In this document: positions 46,301 through 63,774 of the stretch, piece by piece
Layout: each line of letters starts with the position of its first letter
How positions within the stretch are numbered: the first letter of the stretch is position 1
Assembly: GCA_001910725.1 (NCBI GenBank)
Contig: MJGA01000016.1
Coordinates: forward strand, 1-64,000
Length of the DNA: 64,000 nt
Source of the DNA: Phanerodontia chrysosporium
Taxonomy: Eukaryota > Basidiomycota > Agaricomycetes > Polyporales > Phanerochaetaceae
Direction of reading: 5' to 3'
Program-made: the position numbers and the translations under genes
The notes under the pieces: model-generated
What the model was told of the DNA's origin: nothing
What the model saw: the letters and a program-made list of their open reading frames with translations, nothing else
The model's database searches: none

Positions 46301-49300
46301 GCTGACACCTCAGGCGTGAAGTATGCCTTAGGCTGGTACTAATCAGCTTTTCTGTCATCGATGAGGAGCGTCGAACTTACAATTAGCGATGCCATTGCCC
46401 CGACAGCTGCATTCGACAGGCTTTTAGTCTCAACCTGGAACTTCTGGATCCAATCCGCCTGTTCTGCAGGATTCGTTATCGACCTTGACGCGGCTGTCTG
46501 CATGAAGATTAGACGCTGCTTGACATCGTCCGACTGTTTTCCCAGCTGACACCACTCCTCGCACAGTCGGTACAACGAGAGATACATGCCGGACGGCACG
46601 AACCGATCGGTATCGGCCAGAACCGCAAGACCGTCGAAGAAGCGCTCCACGATACCGCAAAAGTACCGGCGAAGCCGCTGCAGCGAGTACGAGTCTCGAT
46701 TCTCATGGGAGGACAGGAAGGTCTGCATGTTGCGGATGTACTTGATAATGTGCGTAAGGGCAGTTTGCTTCCCTGACGATCGCTGCTTCGGCATGTTCTG
46801 CGCCGTGAGGAAGTAGATGCGTGCCACTGCGGTGTAGAAGCGTTCGGGTCTGCGTGTGCGCCCCATGCTCGGCATCGATCCCTTGGAGCGGACGTCATCG
46901 TACAGCTGACGGGACGTGAGTATGCTGAGGTCTTCAAGTAGTTGCGAGTAGCCATAAGCTGGGAGCGAACTGATGCCTGCCACCGCCGCCTGCTGCAATA
47001 GGGAGATATCGGAATCAAGGAATGGCGCGAGATACTTGAACAGGTCCCTGGACGTGTTCAGGCTCTCTCGCTCGACGTTGAGCTCCGAGCGAGCTCGCGC
47101 ATGGTCGCGAGACGGCGGACTTGAGGCACCCCGGATCTCGGATACAGGAGCGGTGATACACAGAAGCCGAGTCCAGATGTACCATTGCTGCACCGCGAAT
47201 TTGTTGTCAATGAAGAACTTGGACGTTTCGCGGTTGCCGATAGAGGCAGAACGTGGAGGGACTCCAGGAGCTCGGCTTGCGACACCAGACATTTGCACGA
47301 CGAATGGATGGTACCGGGATACTGCAGAGACGAGCTTCTCCCTGAGGGCGGCGATTGCGTCAGAGCGCTGGTCAGACAGCATCTCGATGACCGCCGGAAA
47401 TGCGTGTTTCCACCACAGCTCGCGGTCGTCCCTTTCGTCTCTCTCGGCTATGTTCAGGAAAACCAAATGCTTCTCCGAATCCCTCAGCTTATGCAGATGC
47501 TGCAACTCCGAATCGGTGAGCAGATCGTCATTGCCATCCAAATGCGCCTTCGATGGCTCGCTGAGCAGGACTGATGTGGGAGATGAAGATCCATCGCCAG
47601 TAAGAGCGTTTCGCAAATGCTTCCGTACTGCGTCGATCAAGCGGACAGTCCTCGTCCCAGCAGTACAGACGGCCCAGCTGACATGACTGAGCATGAACAG
47701 AGCGGCTGCCTCGAGGTTGGCTACGTTGGAGATAATCGTTTCGATTTCCGCCTCTGTAAATGAGTCGCGTCTCCTCTCCTTGATGTGATCGGTCCACTTC
47801 TGCATGGCGCGACACCATAGCCTCATCATCCTGGAAGACTCCATAGTGATACGAAGACCAGAACCATCAGAGGCGATGCTTCGAGGGTCGAATAGTATCG
47901 TGGAGAGCTGGACGAGCAGCGCACAATTGTACTTGAAGTCCGCCGTGAACCGCTCTAGAGCTGCGAAAGACACTTCGGAGATGGCGGGCTCAACGTGAAT
48001 GACGCCGCGAATCAGCATCTCCAGCACGGCGTCTAGAGATAGTGAAGAGTGCAGGCACCGAGGCCACGACCGGTAGCAGTATAGGAGGACGTTGATCTGT
48101 GAGACGAAGTGGACGGGGTATGCCATGGAGCCTTCGTCATGTCGCCGGATAATGTAGTTGTGCGTCTCTTCGTACGACGGGTTCAAACGCGCAGCGGACC
48201 ACTGATCGTCTAACACAGACATCTTGCCGACGTTCTGGTAGCAGGCTGCTGCTATGGTGCACACCGTTGCGCTGACCCTTTCCAAGAAGTCGTTCCAGTT
48301 GGGCTTCAGCTGCCCGGCGGGAAGGATATTCGAAGACGAAGGATAATCGTGGGAGTCAGGGATAACCATGAAGTCAGGGTTTGAGGGCCAGGACGGGACC
48401 GGGTCATCGCTTTCGAGAAGCCGAGCAGACAAGAGAGTGGCTTGAAGTGCAACTGATATCCGATCAGGGGCAAGGGTGCTGCTCACGTTCGTAGACTGTA
48501 AGTTGGCGACAACTCTCTCCTGCAGGAGTTCGAGACACTTCTCGCTACCATAGTCGAAACTGCGACTGAGTATGAAGTGCAGGAGATAGACAAGGAGTTC
48601 GTGCCGATCGTCTTGTGGCATGACAGTGAGACGCTTTGCAGGGAAGAAGTGCTCCAGTATAGGATCCATCTTCATTTGGACCGTCGAGGAAGGCTCGTGA
48701 CAGCGATAGAGATATGTCCAGACCATGCGCAGTACGCCATTCATGATGGGTATTCGTACTGGTTTCTCCTGCATGGGTGTCAGCGAGACACGTGACTTGA
48801 AGGCATGACGAGATGCTCGCCTTTAGCTTATTGAGGCTGGCTTCCACAAAGCCCTGCCAATGCCTGTGGAAGTACTCGCGGGGTGCAACACAGAGACTGA
48901 TAACGGCCAGAGGATAGGCAACATCCCAATATCGGGGCTTCGTTGCCATCTCTCGTGCTCGCGGGTATATGGTCTCGATCGCTTTTGCCCACTGAGGATG
49001 GTTGACCTCTGCTTGGGCCGTCTGCAAATCACAGTCAGCGCTTCTATCGTGTTTCTGAGCTCTGGGCTCTCATACCTTGGCTATACTGTACAACATCTGG
49101 GTAAGGACTTCGGCGAACACCCTCTTCAGCCTACTGCCGTGGCAATGCTCGAAAGACTTTGATAATGAATCCAGAAACTCGGCTCCCTCTTCGAATGCTT
49201 CCGGGGGATAGACCTTAATCTCGACGTATTGTAAGCCCTTGACGAGATATTCATACTTCGAATCAAAATCCTTAGGAACCTGACCAGCTGCGACAGGCCC

Positions 49301-50779
49301 AAGTTCGACACGGAATCGGTCGGTCACGCTCTCAAACTATAATCACGTTATTAGATGATGATTAGACGGGTGAGAGACATAATACTAACCGGTGAGCGGC
49401 GAGATTTCCCAGTATGACTGCGTAGAGGTCTGAATTTACTCGGTGATTGTGCGACAGCGCGAGCATTTTCACGTCGGGGTTCCGGAATTGTGCGAAGGTC
49501 AGTTCCTCAAGCTGATTTCCTAATGCCTCGCTGAGCGAGTCTTTCGAAAGGGACTTTGTAGCCACGACAAGGGCGCGACACGTGATGTATATCGACGCTA
49601 GCAGCCTTCGATCATGAACGATGGCACTCATGTCGTGCATGCGCCCGACTTTCGTATTTCCTGAGTAGGCGTGCTGCAAGTCTGAGAAACTGCCGTCTTT
49701 CTGGCTCTTCCGCCAGCGTAAGAGCGAGTCGACGACAGGTTTCGCGTGTTTCTGAGCGACTTTGCCTAGCGATTGTAGGAGCTCGTCGAACTTTGGATCT
49801 ACTCCAGGACCCATGAAGTTCTCTAGATGTGGATCACGGTCCTGCACAGGGTACTCTTTAAGATTGCGCACATACATTCATTGGACGGCACGTACCAGTG
49901 GCTGCGACACGAACTGGTCCACCAAGCTCTCCGCTCGAGTAGCAAAGCGAATGAAGATGGCATGCAGCGCAAAGTCAGACGGTGTTCGGGCCTCTACAAC
50001 AATCTTGTCGTCCAGGTCGATGTCATCTCGACTGGCTCCAAGAGCAGAGGGTACACGAGGCACAGGTGGAGGCGAGAAAGACGGCAGGTAGGGCGTCCCA
50101 CCGCCAAAGTCACTACCAGCATCGGAGCTATGGAAGATCGATCCCGAGTGTGAATGCTGAGACTTGGCAGCTGAGTGGCCTTTCGACTTTCCGCGTGACC
50201 TCACGTCACCAGAAGCGGGAGTAGACGGCCTCATCTGGGACGGGCTTGTGTGAATGGAGGGACGTCCGTGGGCATGGTGTGCCAGGGACGAGGTGGAGCG
50301 ATTGAACGGGTTCCTCAAGACAGGGTACGCTTCATGATTGATCGTAGGCAATGGCGGTGCAGCATCAAGCGACTTCGCACTCTTGAAAGCGTTGCGTAGG
50401 GAAGCGAACGACGGCTTCTTTGTGAACGGAGAGCTGCCAGTAGTCGCGACAGAGGACTGCGCAGAATGCACGAATGGAGCCTTGAACTTTCGTGTGGACG
50501 TATGTACAGAATGTGAAGAATCTTCAGAGGTAACCGAGTCGCCTCTGGTATGGAAGAAGTTGCGCTCTCCGCGTTCGGCGACTGGAGTCGAGGTCGTCGG
50601 AGAGTCGAAGCCAGAGTTCGCAGACCCCCAGAAGCCTCCTGTGCCGGAGCGGCCAAAAACCGGAGTCGAGTTGAAGGTATCATCGTCATCGAAGTCTGCA
50701 ACATGTGAGCTCATACAACGGTCATTTGAAACGGTGTATACGACGCACCTGGAATGGTAATCTGCACGCCTTCACTCAT
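43319..50779 (-). CDS. mor2: Furry/Tao3/Mor2 cell morphogenesis protein
   Basis: Scaffold of the NDR-kinase (RAM/Orb6) pathway that controls polarised growth; roughly 2300 residues, the family's usual size. Exon 1 (50779-50749) encodes MSEGVQITIP; a 53-nt intron joins it to DFDDDDTFNSTPVFGRSGTG. A disordered Ser-rich N-terminus of about 220 residues precedes the conserved helical repeats (DDKIVVEARTPSDFALHAIF, QFVSQPL, DPHLENFMGPGVDPKFDELL, MNGVLRMVWTYLYRC). Two very long exons follow (about 48780-46380 and 46160-43319). The Asp/Ser-rich end stops at 43319 (DAESDLFEYDLPN). Near 48830-48831 the frame appears to lack one base, just before a 41-nt intron joining LNKLK-EHL to EKPVRIPIMNGV. This is the largest gene in the window. 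Confidence 0.87.
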
Positions 50780-51432
50780 ACTTCCACCAAGGTCCCTCCG
50801 ACCGAAAAGATAATATTTAAAGAGCGAATATGTTGGGTATGTTGGGAAAGGATCGTCGGGCACAGCGCAAAGCGCGGGTGGTCGGATGGACAGTCGGATA
50901 AGGAGGAAAATGAAGTGGAATGGAGGAAAGGACGTCCCCTCGTGAAAAGCGTCACCAAGAGGACTTTGGCGCTTACTGCAACTTCTGGGAAGCACGTGCT
51001 GCTGTCCGAAAGCAGTTACCGAATCCTTTGTGGCGCTAGGAGCCGCTATGGCGACGAAATTCTGGAAGACTCCTCGTTGCACGATACACCAGTAGTGCTC
51101 TTGTCGTGCTATAGCACACTATCACGGGCTGAGTTCACTTCATCTTTTTCCACATCGTTAAAATATGTCTATGGTACAACGGAATTCAATCGGGTGGCAA
51201 AAATCAAAAGGGAGTGATTGGGTGGGTGAAAAGTGAACAACAGTGTTTCAGTCCAACGCGTTAGTTGATGCATACAGTATAAAATAAATGTGAGCTAGCC
51301 CGGCAATAACAGGGGTAAACAATGATACAGGAATGTAAACAACGATGAATGCTTAACGTACGTTTGAGTGTTCTTTGTCGGCCTACAGTATTTGGGAAGC
51401 AAATCTATCTGGCGAAGGGGGGCGTCCAGCGG
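50780..51432. other. Intergenic, Furry-like gene promoter
   Basis: About 650 bases upstream of the Furry-like gene and downstream of the orphan gene, both minus strand. AT-richer than its surroundings; no gene recognised. Confidence 0.5.
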
Positions 51433-53085
51433 TTACGACTTGACTAAGCTGCGGCTTGACCACGTCCCAGGAAGCGTTCGCCGCTTCTTCGCCAACGACG
51501 GGTGCCCCTGCAGGTACCCCAGTTCGTCAGAGCCGTCCTCAATGGACCCGCGCCTACTTTTCGATCCTGTGCCACGCGCGCGTCGTCGTGGGTCGATGTC
51601 GTCGTCTTGAGGTACCCACGGCTGAGGGGGTTGCAGGTATTCGCCTCGAAGCGCGCGGAGACTGTCACTCCGGTGGAGGTGCTGTCGTAGGCTGCGGATC
51701 GACTTCTGACGTTTTGGTGGCACGAGGATTCGCGCAAGGTCGAGTTCGCCTTCCTCATCGTCATCGTCTGAGACCTCGTTGTCTGACATGACCGCCTCTA
51801 CTCCATCACCTATGCGGGGCCGTTCAAGGTCCCAAGCATCGTTCTCCAAGCGACACCGCGCGAGAGTCGGAACATCCGACCCGCTGGATCGGGCCTTCTG
51901 GCATTTCGGCCTCGAAGTATCACGTGCTTTACCCTTGTCGGCAAATGTGACGAGCCTTTCGCCTGCGCGAGAGGAGGAGCGGGAGGCGGGCGCCGAGCGA
52001 CAGACGACCATGCAAGTGGTGACGGCGCCCTCCACCGTCCGGGCGCGTAGCGACCCTGTGACAGGCCGGACCTTGTTCTTGAGTTTCGTTCTCGAGGAGA
52101 CCGGCTGGTTCTCCTTTGATGAACGGAACTCGCGTTGAGACCGCCTATCTGTCCTGCTTGGGCCTCCGACGTGCGCTTGAGACGTTGGCGATCCGAGCAC
52201 GGCTCGCGTGACCGAGTCTAACCAGTTCGATGGCATTGGGGGCGGCTCCTCACCGCGAACGAACCGCAGCTTCGATGGGCCACCAGGCTTATCTGCGTGT
52301 GGCCTCGTGTCCCGCCTAGTGGTGTTCGAGATGTTAGGCGTCGACGCGATGTGCCGAAGATAGCCTTGAGCAGGAGACACCTGGGGCAGCCGTCGCAGGT
52401 GTTCGGACGTACTCGACTGGAACCGCGGGCTATGCTCTGACGAAGACGGGCCGTACAGAGTCCGCATATAGCGCTGCCGGGGGCTCCCCAGAGAGCTAGG
52501 GGTAGCGTCGGAGAGGTCCTCGATGGCCACGGGACGCAGCGACGACGGCTTCCTCGTGCGCTTACCGGCGAGCGGTGACGGAGGCGGCGACTCTGTGCGA
52601 GCTATGCGGGCTGGTTCGTCCCTCGCGATGGCCTGCTGCTCGTCCGCCTTGCTTCCCCCCGGCATCAACCCTGTCAAGAAGTCCACAACCGCCCCAACTC
52701 CTCTCCTTCCATCCTTCCTCCGCTCCTCCCTCTCCTGCTCCGGCGAGAAGATCTTCGTCTCCTTGTAACCCGCTTCGCGCAGCAGGTCTTCGAGCGTCTC
52801 GTACGTTCGCGACGTCCCGCGTTTGTGGAGGAAAACGCGTCCAGGATCGGTGCGGCCGAGGTGTGACGGATAGCGGGTAGAGCGACTGACCGTTCCAGAG
52901 GGTAACTGCAGCGCCCTCTGGTGGACGGTTCTTGGAGTCCGCGGTGTCTCAGTGGGCGAGCTACTGCTGATGCTGTTTGCCTGCCCAGTGCTGTCAGCCG
53001 ACGTCACTAATGCCTCAGGTTGGACATGGAACTCACGTCCGCGCGGTGCATGACGGGGGTGGACGGACGGGACATGGTGGGACAT
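51433..53085 (-). CDS. Single-exon disordered orphan protein, 550 aa
   Basis: I do not recognise this protein. One uninterrupted frame of 550 codons from ATG at 53085 to 51433, unusual here because nearly every other gene has many introns. It is rich in Ser, Arg, Pro and Thr and mostly disordered. The only ordered-looking parts are GRVFLHKRGTSRTYETLEDL continuing LLREAGYKETKIF, and GVGAVVDFLTGLMPGG, near the N-terminus. An acidic patch (SDDDDEEGELDLARILVPP) and a C-terminal basic stretch follow. It shares a 391-bp divergent promoter with MLH1. Length, codon regularity and absence of stops argue for a real gene. Confidence 0.7.
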   Translation of the reverse strand: MSHHVPSVHPRHAPRGREFHVQPEALVTSADSTGQANSISSSSPTETPRTPRTVHQRALQLPSGTVSRSTRYPSHLGRTDPGRVFLHKRGTSRTYETLEDLLREAGYKETKIFSPEQEREERRKDGRRGVGAVVDFLTGLMPGGSKADEQQAIARDEPARIARTESPPPSPLAGKRTRKPSSLRPVAIEDLSDATPSSLGSPRQRYMRTLYGPSSSEHSPRFQSSTSEHLRRLPQVSPAQGYLRHIASTPNISNTTRRDTRPHADKPGGPSKLRFVRGEEPPPMPSNWLDSVTRAVLGSPTSQAHVGGPSRTDRRSQREFRSSKENQPVSSRTKLKNKVRPVTGSLRARTVEGAVTTCMVVCRSAPASRSSSRAGERLVTFADKGKARDTSRPKCQKARSSGSDVPTLARCRLENDAWDLERPRIGDGVEAVMSDNEVSDDDDEEGELDLARILVPPKRQKSIRSLRQHLHRSDSLRALRGEYLQPPQPWVPQDDDIDPRRRARGTGSKSRRGSIEDGSDELGYLQGHPSLAKKRRTLPGTWSSRSLVKS

Positions 53086-53476
53086 CAGCTAGGGCGAGTA
53101 ATTCGCCTTATAGCTCCTGAGAATGCGAGGCGGGGGAATCGAAAGGAGTGAAAGGCGGACTGGGGACTTAAATGCAGTCGGTGGGGAAAATGGGCCTGGC
53201 CCAAATTAGTAATCCGAGGTAAGACAAGCGGATCAATGAAATGGATCAAGACCCTGTAAGCAAAATCTGAAAGTGCGTTTCAATCGAAACCTTACTTCCC
53301 TAGTAACCATTTGTGACGGGTTAATGCCTTTACTACACGTGGCGCGGCACGTGGTTGCGCGCTTGGTCCTACGCGTGGCCCAACCGCAGTCCACTCGCAG
53401 TCTAGACTCGCAACTTGTGTTTCTCCGCGCTTTCGACCGTATGTTGTACCCTCGTCATCCTTAATCTGTTCGAAAA
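53086..53476. promoter_or_regulatory. Divergent promoter of orphan gene and MLH1
   Basis: 391 bases between two divergent start codons. Contains two CACGTG E-boxes (53336-53341 and 53348-53353) and one MluI cell-cycle box ACGCGT (53371-53376), all within 141 bases of the MLH1 ATG. All three are palindromic, so they could serve either gene. CACGTG is bound by bHLH factors and ACGCGT by MBF in yeasts (established); their use here is inference. Confidence 0.55.
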
Positions 53477-56190
53477 ATGGCGGCCGAGCACGAATCAACG
53501 GCGCACGATTTGAACACGCCGAAACCTATTCGGAGACTCGAGGAGGCTGTTATAAATCGCATTGCCGCAGGAGAAGTAAATTCCGTCGCAACGCGTCCCG
53601 GACCCGGCTGACCGTTTGGCAGATCATTCACAGGCCATCCTCTGCGCTGAAAGAGCTGCTGGAAAACAGTCTCGACGCAGGTTCAACGGCCATTAAGGTG
53701 ACTGTGAAGGACGGAGGCTTGAAACTCCTGCAAGTTCAGGACAATGGGTGTGGCATTCGAGTACGCACGTCATTAATGATCACGCGAGCGCGTTGACCGA
53801 GCGTGGTTAGAAAGAAGATCTGCCTATTCTCGCGGAACGGTTTACCACGTCCAAGATCACAACGTTCCAGGACTTGGAACGTCTGACGACCTATGGCTTC
53901 AGAGGTGAAGCCCTCGCGTCTGTGTCATACGTCTCACAACTGTCCGTGGTCACGAAGACAAAGTCGGACACATGCGCGTGGAAGTAAGCATCTTTACGCG
54001 TTCTTCGCAGCTCGACGTTATAACGCGAATCTTAGAGCCACGTACGTCGATGGCCGACTAGCGTCCCGGGACGGTTCTCCCGCAGAGCCAAAAGCGTGCG
54101 CTGGCAACGACGGCACCATCATAACCGTGCGTTTGGGGCAGTTGAGTATAGCTCGCATACATTGAACATACCCAACAGGTGGAGAATCTATTCTATAATA
54201 CCCCGACGCGTTTATCTGCTCTCCGGGGGTCTTCAGAAGAATATTCCCGCATACTAGATGTGGTGACGAAATACGCTGTACATAACCCACGCGTCTCTTT
54301 TACTTGCAAGAAGGTATGTAGCATTCATGCCAATTGCGTCTCGGTTGCATATAGCGCATATAGTCCGGATCCGCCTCGCCAGATATTAGCACCTCGTCTG
54401 GTTCCTCTGTGAAGCAAGCAATACGTCAGCTATACGGCCAGACTATCGCAAACGAACTTCTCGAAACGAAGATTTCTTCGAGCCAAGATGATGGTGCGGA
54501 AGAGTCATGGTCCGCCGAGATTTACTTCACGAGCCCAACCTATCAAGCGAAGAAGATGGTCTTCCTGCTGTTCATCAACCGTGAGTCCGCAGTGGTCTTG
54601 CAACTGTGACTTATGCATATACCCTATAGATAGGCTGGTAGAATCATCCAGGATTAAGAAGGCTTTGGAAACTATTTACAACGGCATTCTGCCTAAGGGC
54701 GCCTTCCCGTTCGTGAAACTCAGCTTGCAGATTGACCCACGCTCAGTAGATGTCAATGTTCATCCAACCAAACGAGAAGTGCACTTTCTCGACGAAGAGC
54801 AGACGACACAGAAGATCTGCGATGCAGTCCACGCCGTTCTGATAGGTCGGAATCAGTCGAAGACGTTCGAATACCAGGTTTGCCAGCCGCCGAGCACCGC
54901 GTCAGGGTTATCACGTACTGAACGTTCGTCACAGACCCTGCTCACCGGTGGTATTGCGCCCGCGGCTTCACAAAACAGGAAGGGCAAGGAGCGTGCCAGA
55001 CCAGAGGACGAGGACGAGTTGAGCGACGCGAGTTCTTCCACACCCTTCGTCGTTCCATCGGCCGTCAAGAAGCCCGCCCCCAATCATAAAGTTCGGACAT
55101 CACAGCAGGACCGCACTCTAGATTCGATGTTCCCAGTGTTGGCGGCCTCACAGCGGCCGTCAACCAACGACATGGACTCGGGGCAGACGCAAAAGGCAAT
55201 GGTAGTTAAGGTGCCCGAGATTGTTACCTCGGAGTGTAACCTGGCGTCGGTCATGAGGCTAAGGGAGGAGGTAGAGCGGGTGAGGCATGAAGGTCGGTTT
55301 CACCTCTGTGGCGGCTAGACGTGTCCATACTGACGGCATAGCCAGAGCTTACGGAGATTATTCAGAAGCATGTCTTCGTCGGTATCGTGGACCTTGGCCG
55401 CTGCCTGTCATTAGTCCAGCACTCAAAGAAGCTTTATCTAGTGAATCATGGTGCATTGGCGTACGTCATCGACCTGCTCTCCAGAGTTTACTATTCTGAT
55501 CCGTACTCCAGCGAAGAATTCTTCTACCAACTGGGTCTCGCACAGTTCGGCGACTACCACCGGATCAAGCTCGATCCGCCTCCTCCACTGCATACACTGG
55601 TAGAATTAGCTGTGGAGGTCGAAGACACGTCGGCGAGCAAGCTCAGCAAAGCGGAAATCACCGACGTGCGTCCTCTCTGCTATCTACATGCTTAATGTGG
55701 CGCGCTCATCGTCATCCCTGCAGGCAATCGTAGAGACGATCCTCGCCCGACGCGAGATGTTAGCCGAGTATTTTTCTTTAGAGCTTGATGACGACGGCAA
55801 TATCCTCAGTATACCCCTTCTCCTAAAGGGCTACACTCCTAACCTTGAAAAATTGCCGCTGTTCCTCATGCGTCTCGGCCCTCAGGTATGTTCCTCGCAC
55901 GTTGTCAACGAAGCTACATGCTTGACCATCCCCGTAGGTCACTGGTTTTCCGAGCAAGAGTGTTTCCAGACTTTCCTGCGGGAGTTGGCCTACTTTTATG
56001 TGCCGGAGCCTCTCATTCCGGGCACGACGGAAGCTGATACGGCAGACGAATCTGCGATGCGGTGGCAACTTCAGCATGTGCTCTTTCCTGCGATGGCGCG
56101 GTACATGTCGCCGCCGAAGACGCTCGTCGACAGGACGTCGTGCAGGTAGCGCACTTGCCGGAGCTGTATCGGGTGTTCGAACGGTGTTGA
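53477..56190 (+). CDS. MLH1: DNA mismatch repair protein MLH1
   Basis: MutL homolog that acts with PMS1/MLH3 partners in nuclear mismatch repair. Start at 53477 ([20 protein letters not shown]). The GHKL ATPase motifs are all visible: [17 protein letters not shown] (catalytic Glu and Mg-binding Asn), [27 protein letters not shown] and [17 protein letters not shown] variable Ser-rich linker (about residues 370-480) leads to the C-terminal dimerisation domain ([38 protein letters not shown]). About eleven exons. The conserved last residues FERC end at 56190, but they lie one base out of frame: the GG at 56133-56134 seems to lack one G, so the unshifted reading ends early at 56149. A second slip of the same kind is likely at the acceptor near 55938. 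Confidence 0.92.
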
Positions 56191-56908
56191 GTCACTCGAA
56201 GCCGTGCACGGCGGATCTCGTCAGTGATAGAATGTCAAGTCAGGGGCTGGCCCTTCTTGATGTCTTCGATCTCAGCGTGCGCCCCGCGACCGTCCCATGT
56301 GTCGGAAGGGACGGGACCGACGCAGCCTCACTCGGTACAACATGTGCTCCCCTCCGTCAGCCGCAGGACATACGATATGATAGCGAGTGTGATGTACAAG
56401 AGCTGCCGCTATAGACTGCGCCGATCTTGAACTGTCCGAATATGCTCGACATGATCGTAGCCACGTAAAGATCGCACTTTGCATGCGCATTGCAGATCGC
56501 AGCAAACTGTCTTTCATCAGAATACAGCGGCATATGGATAGTAATAGCCACGACAAGGCCGGAGTGATGATGGCCAGACTGCATGGTGATGGCGACGAGT
56601 CACAGCTGGTCTCGACAAGTCGACACCAGCAAGGTCTACCCGCCAACCTGAGGCTTGCACTCTTCCCAGGAATAGTCGCTGGATGCGCTTCTAGTGATAG
56701 AGTGTCGGTGCAGAGTAGCGGAGCTTGTTGAATGGTTCGTGTGGGAAGTGGACCCTAGTGGCAGTGTGGAAGCAGATGCCAGGTACAGGGACCATATGGT
56801 CGACGACGGCGCCGCTGCCCCACGGGTGCGTTCGCCATCCGGGCGTTTGATAGCGACGTGTTCTGCGTATATATACAAAACGCGAGCTTTGCGAGGACGC
56901 TACGCGTC
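56191..56908. other. Intergenic, MLH1 3' side to ABCC copy 2 promoter
   Basis: About 720 bases. The right end holds the ABCC promoter block. No gene recognised. Confidence 0.5.
56842..56876 (+). promoter_or_regulatory. Core promoter of ABCC copy 2
   Basis: GGCGTTTGATAG (56842-56853) is followed 14 bases later by TATATATA (56868-56875) and ACAAAACGCGAG. The ATG is 41 bases from the TATA box. The first 12 bases are identical to those upstream of ABCC copy 3. Confidence 0.65.
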
Positions 56909-63136
<6,228 letters not shown>

Positions 63137-63774
63137 AACTACGCTCATCCTTTGTTCCACAATTTCTCTGGTTCGCTGTTCGTGGACTAACGAAGCAATC
63201 GAAGCACAATTCACTTCTCACAACCGCGGTCTTATTCCGCCGGAACCTTGAGTGCAGGCTTTTCACTCACGGCACTGAACAGGATCAAGGGTCTCTACGA
63301 TATGAAATCACTGATGGTTGATACCTGACGGTGAGAGGTACCCGGGGTCCTGTCTCCTACTGCATGCATCATGCTAGAAATCTAGTCTCGCGATCCAACG
63401 ACCAAGTGCAGCGCTCAACGATATAGGCCCCAGACCTTACCAGTCGTGATGTACTAGCTTTGGGGCAGTGACTAAAATCGTCCGGCCCTGTGCAATCCGT
63501 GCTGCACGGGAGGAGAGAAGAGCAAGGGTCTGTATGGGTTCACACGTCTCGGCCTCTGGGTGTCGCTCGTTACCCGCTGTAATTACACTTCCGGCCGCAG
63601 CTGCATCAGCAAGTCATGAGGTGTACGACAAACTCGAGACCTGCCGCCAGCCAATGGCGTGCCACGATCTATCCCGGCGTTTGATAGTCGTACCCGTGAG
63701 CATAAAAAAGGCGAGCCTCGCGCAGAGCCCTTACTAACACTTGGTAGGCTCCCCACTACTCGCTTCTGGTAACC
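63137..63774. other. Intergenic between tandem ABCC copies 2 and 3
   Basis: 638 bases: 3' UTR of copy 2, then the copy 3 promoter (GGCGTTTGATAG at 63676-63687, AT-rich element at 63701-63710). The plus frame at 63468-63737 is not convincing. Confidence 0.5.
63676..63710 (+). promoter_or_regulatory. Core promoter of ABCC copy 3
   Basis: GGCGTTTGATAG is followed by CATAAAAAAGGCGAG. The spacing from the motif to the AT-rich element (16 bases after GTTTGAT) equals that of copy 2. The ATG is about 73 bases downstream. Confidence 0.6.

Noticed and set aside
55869..55950. Reading the MLH1 sequence without an intron here, as a 17-residue insertion
   Set aside because: The stretch has a GTATGT donor and a CCCGTAG acceptor and the size of a normal intron. 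The open frame through it is more easily explained by one missing base at the acceptor.
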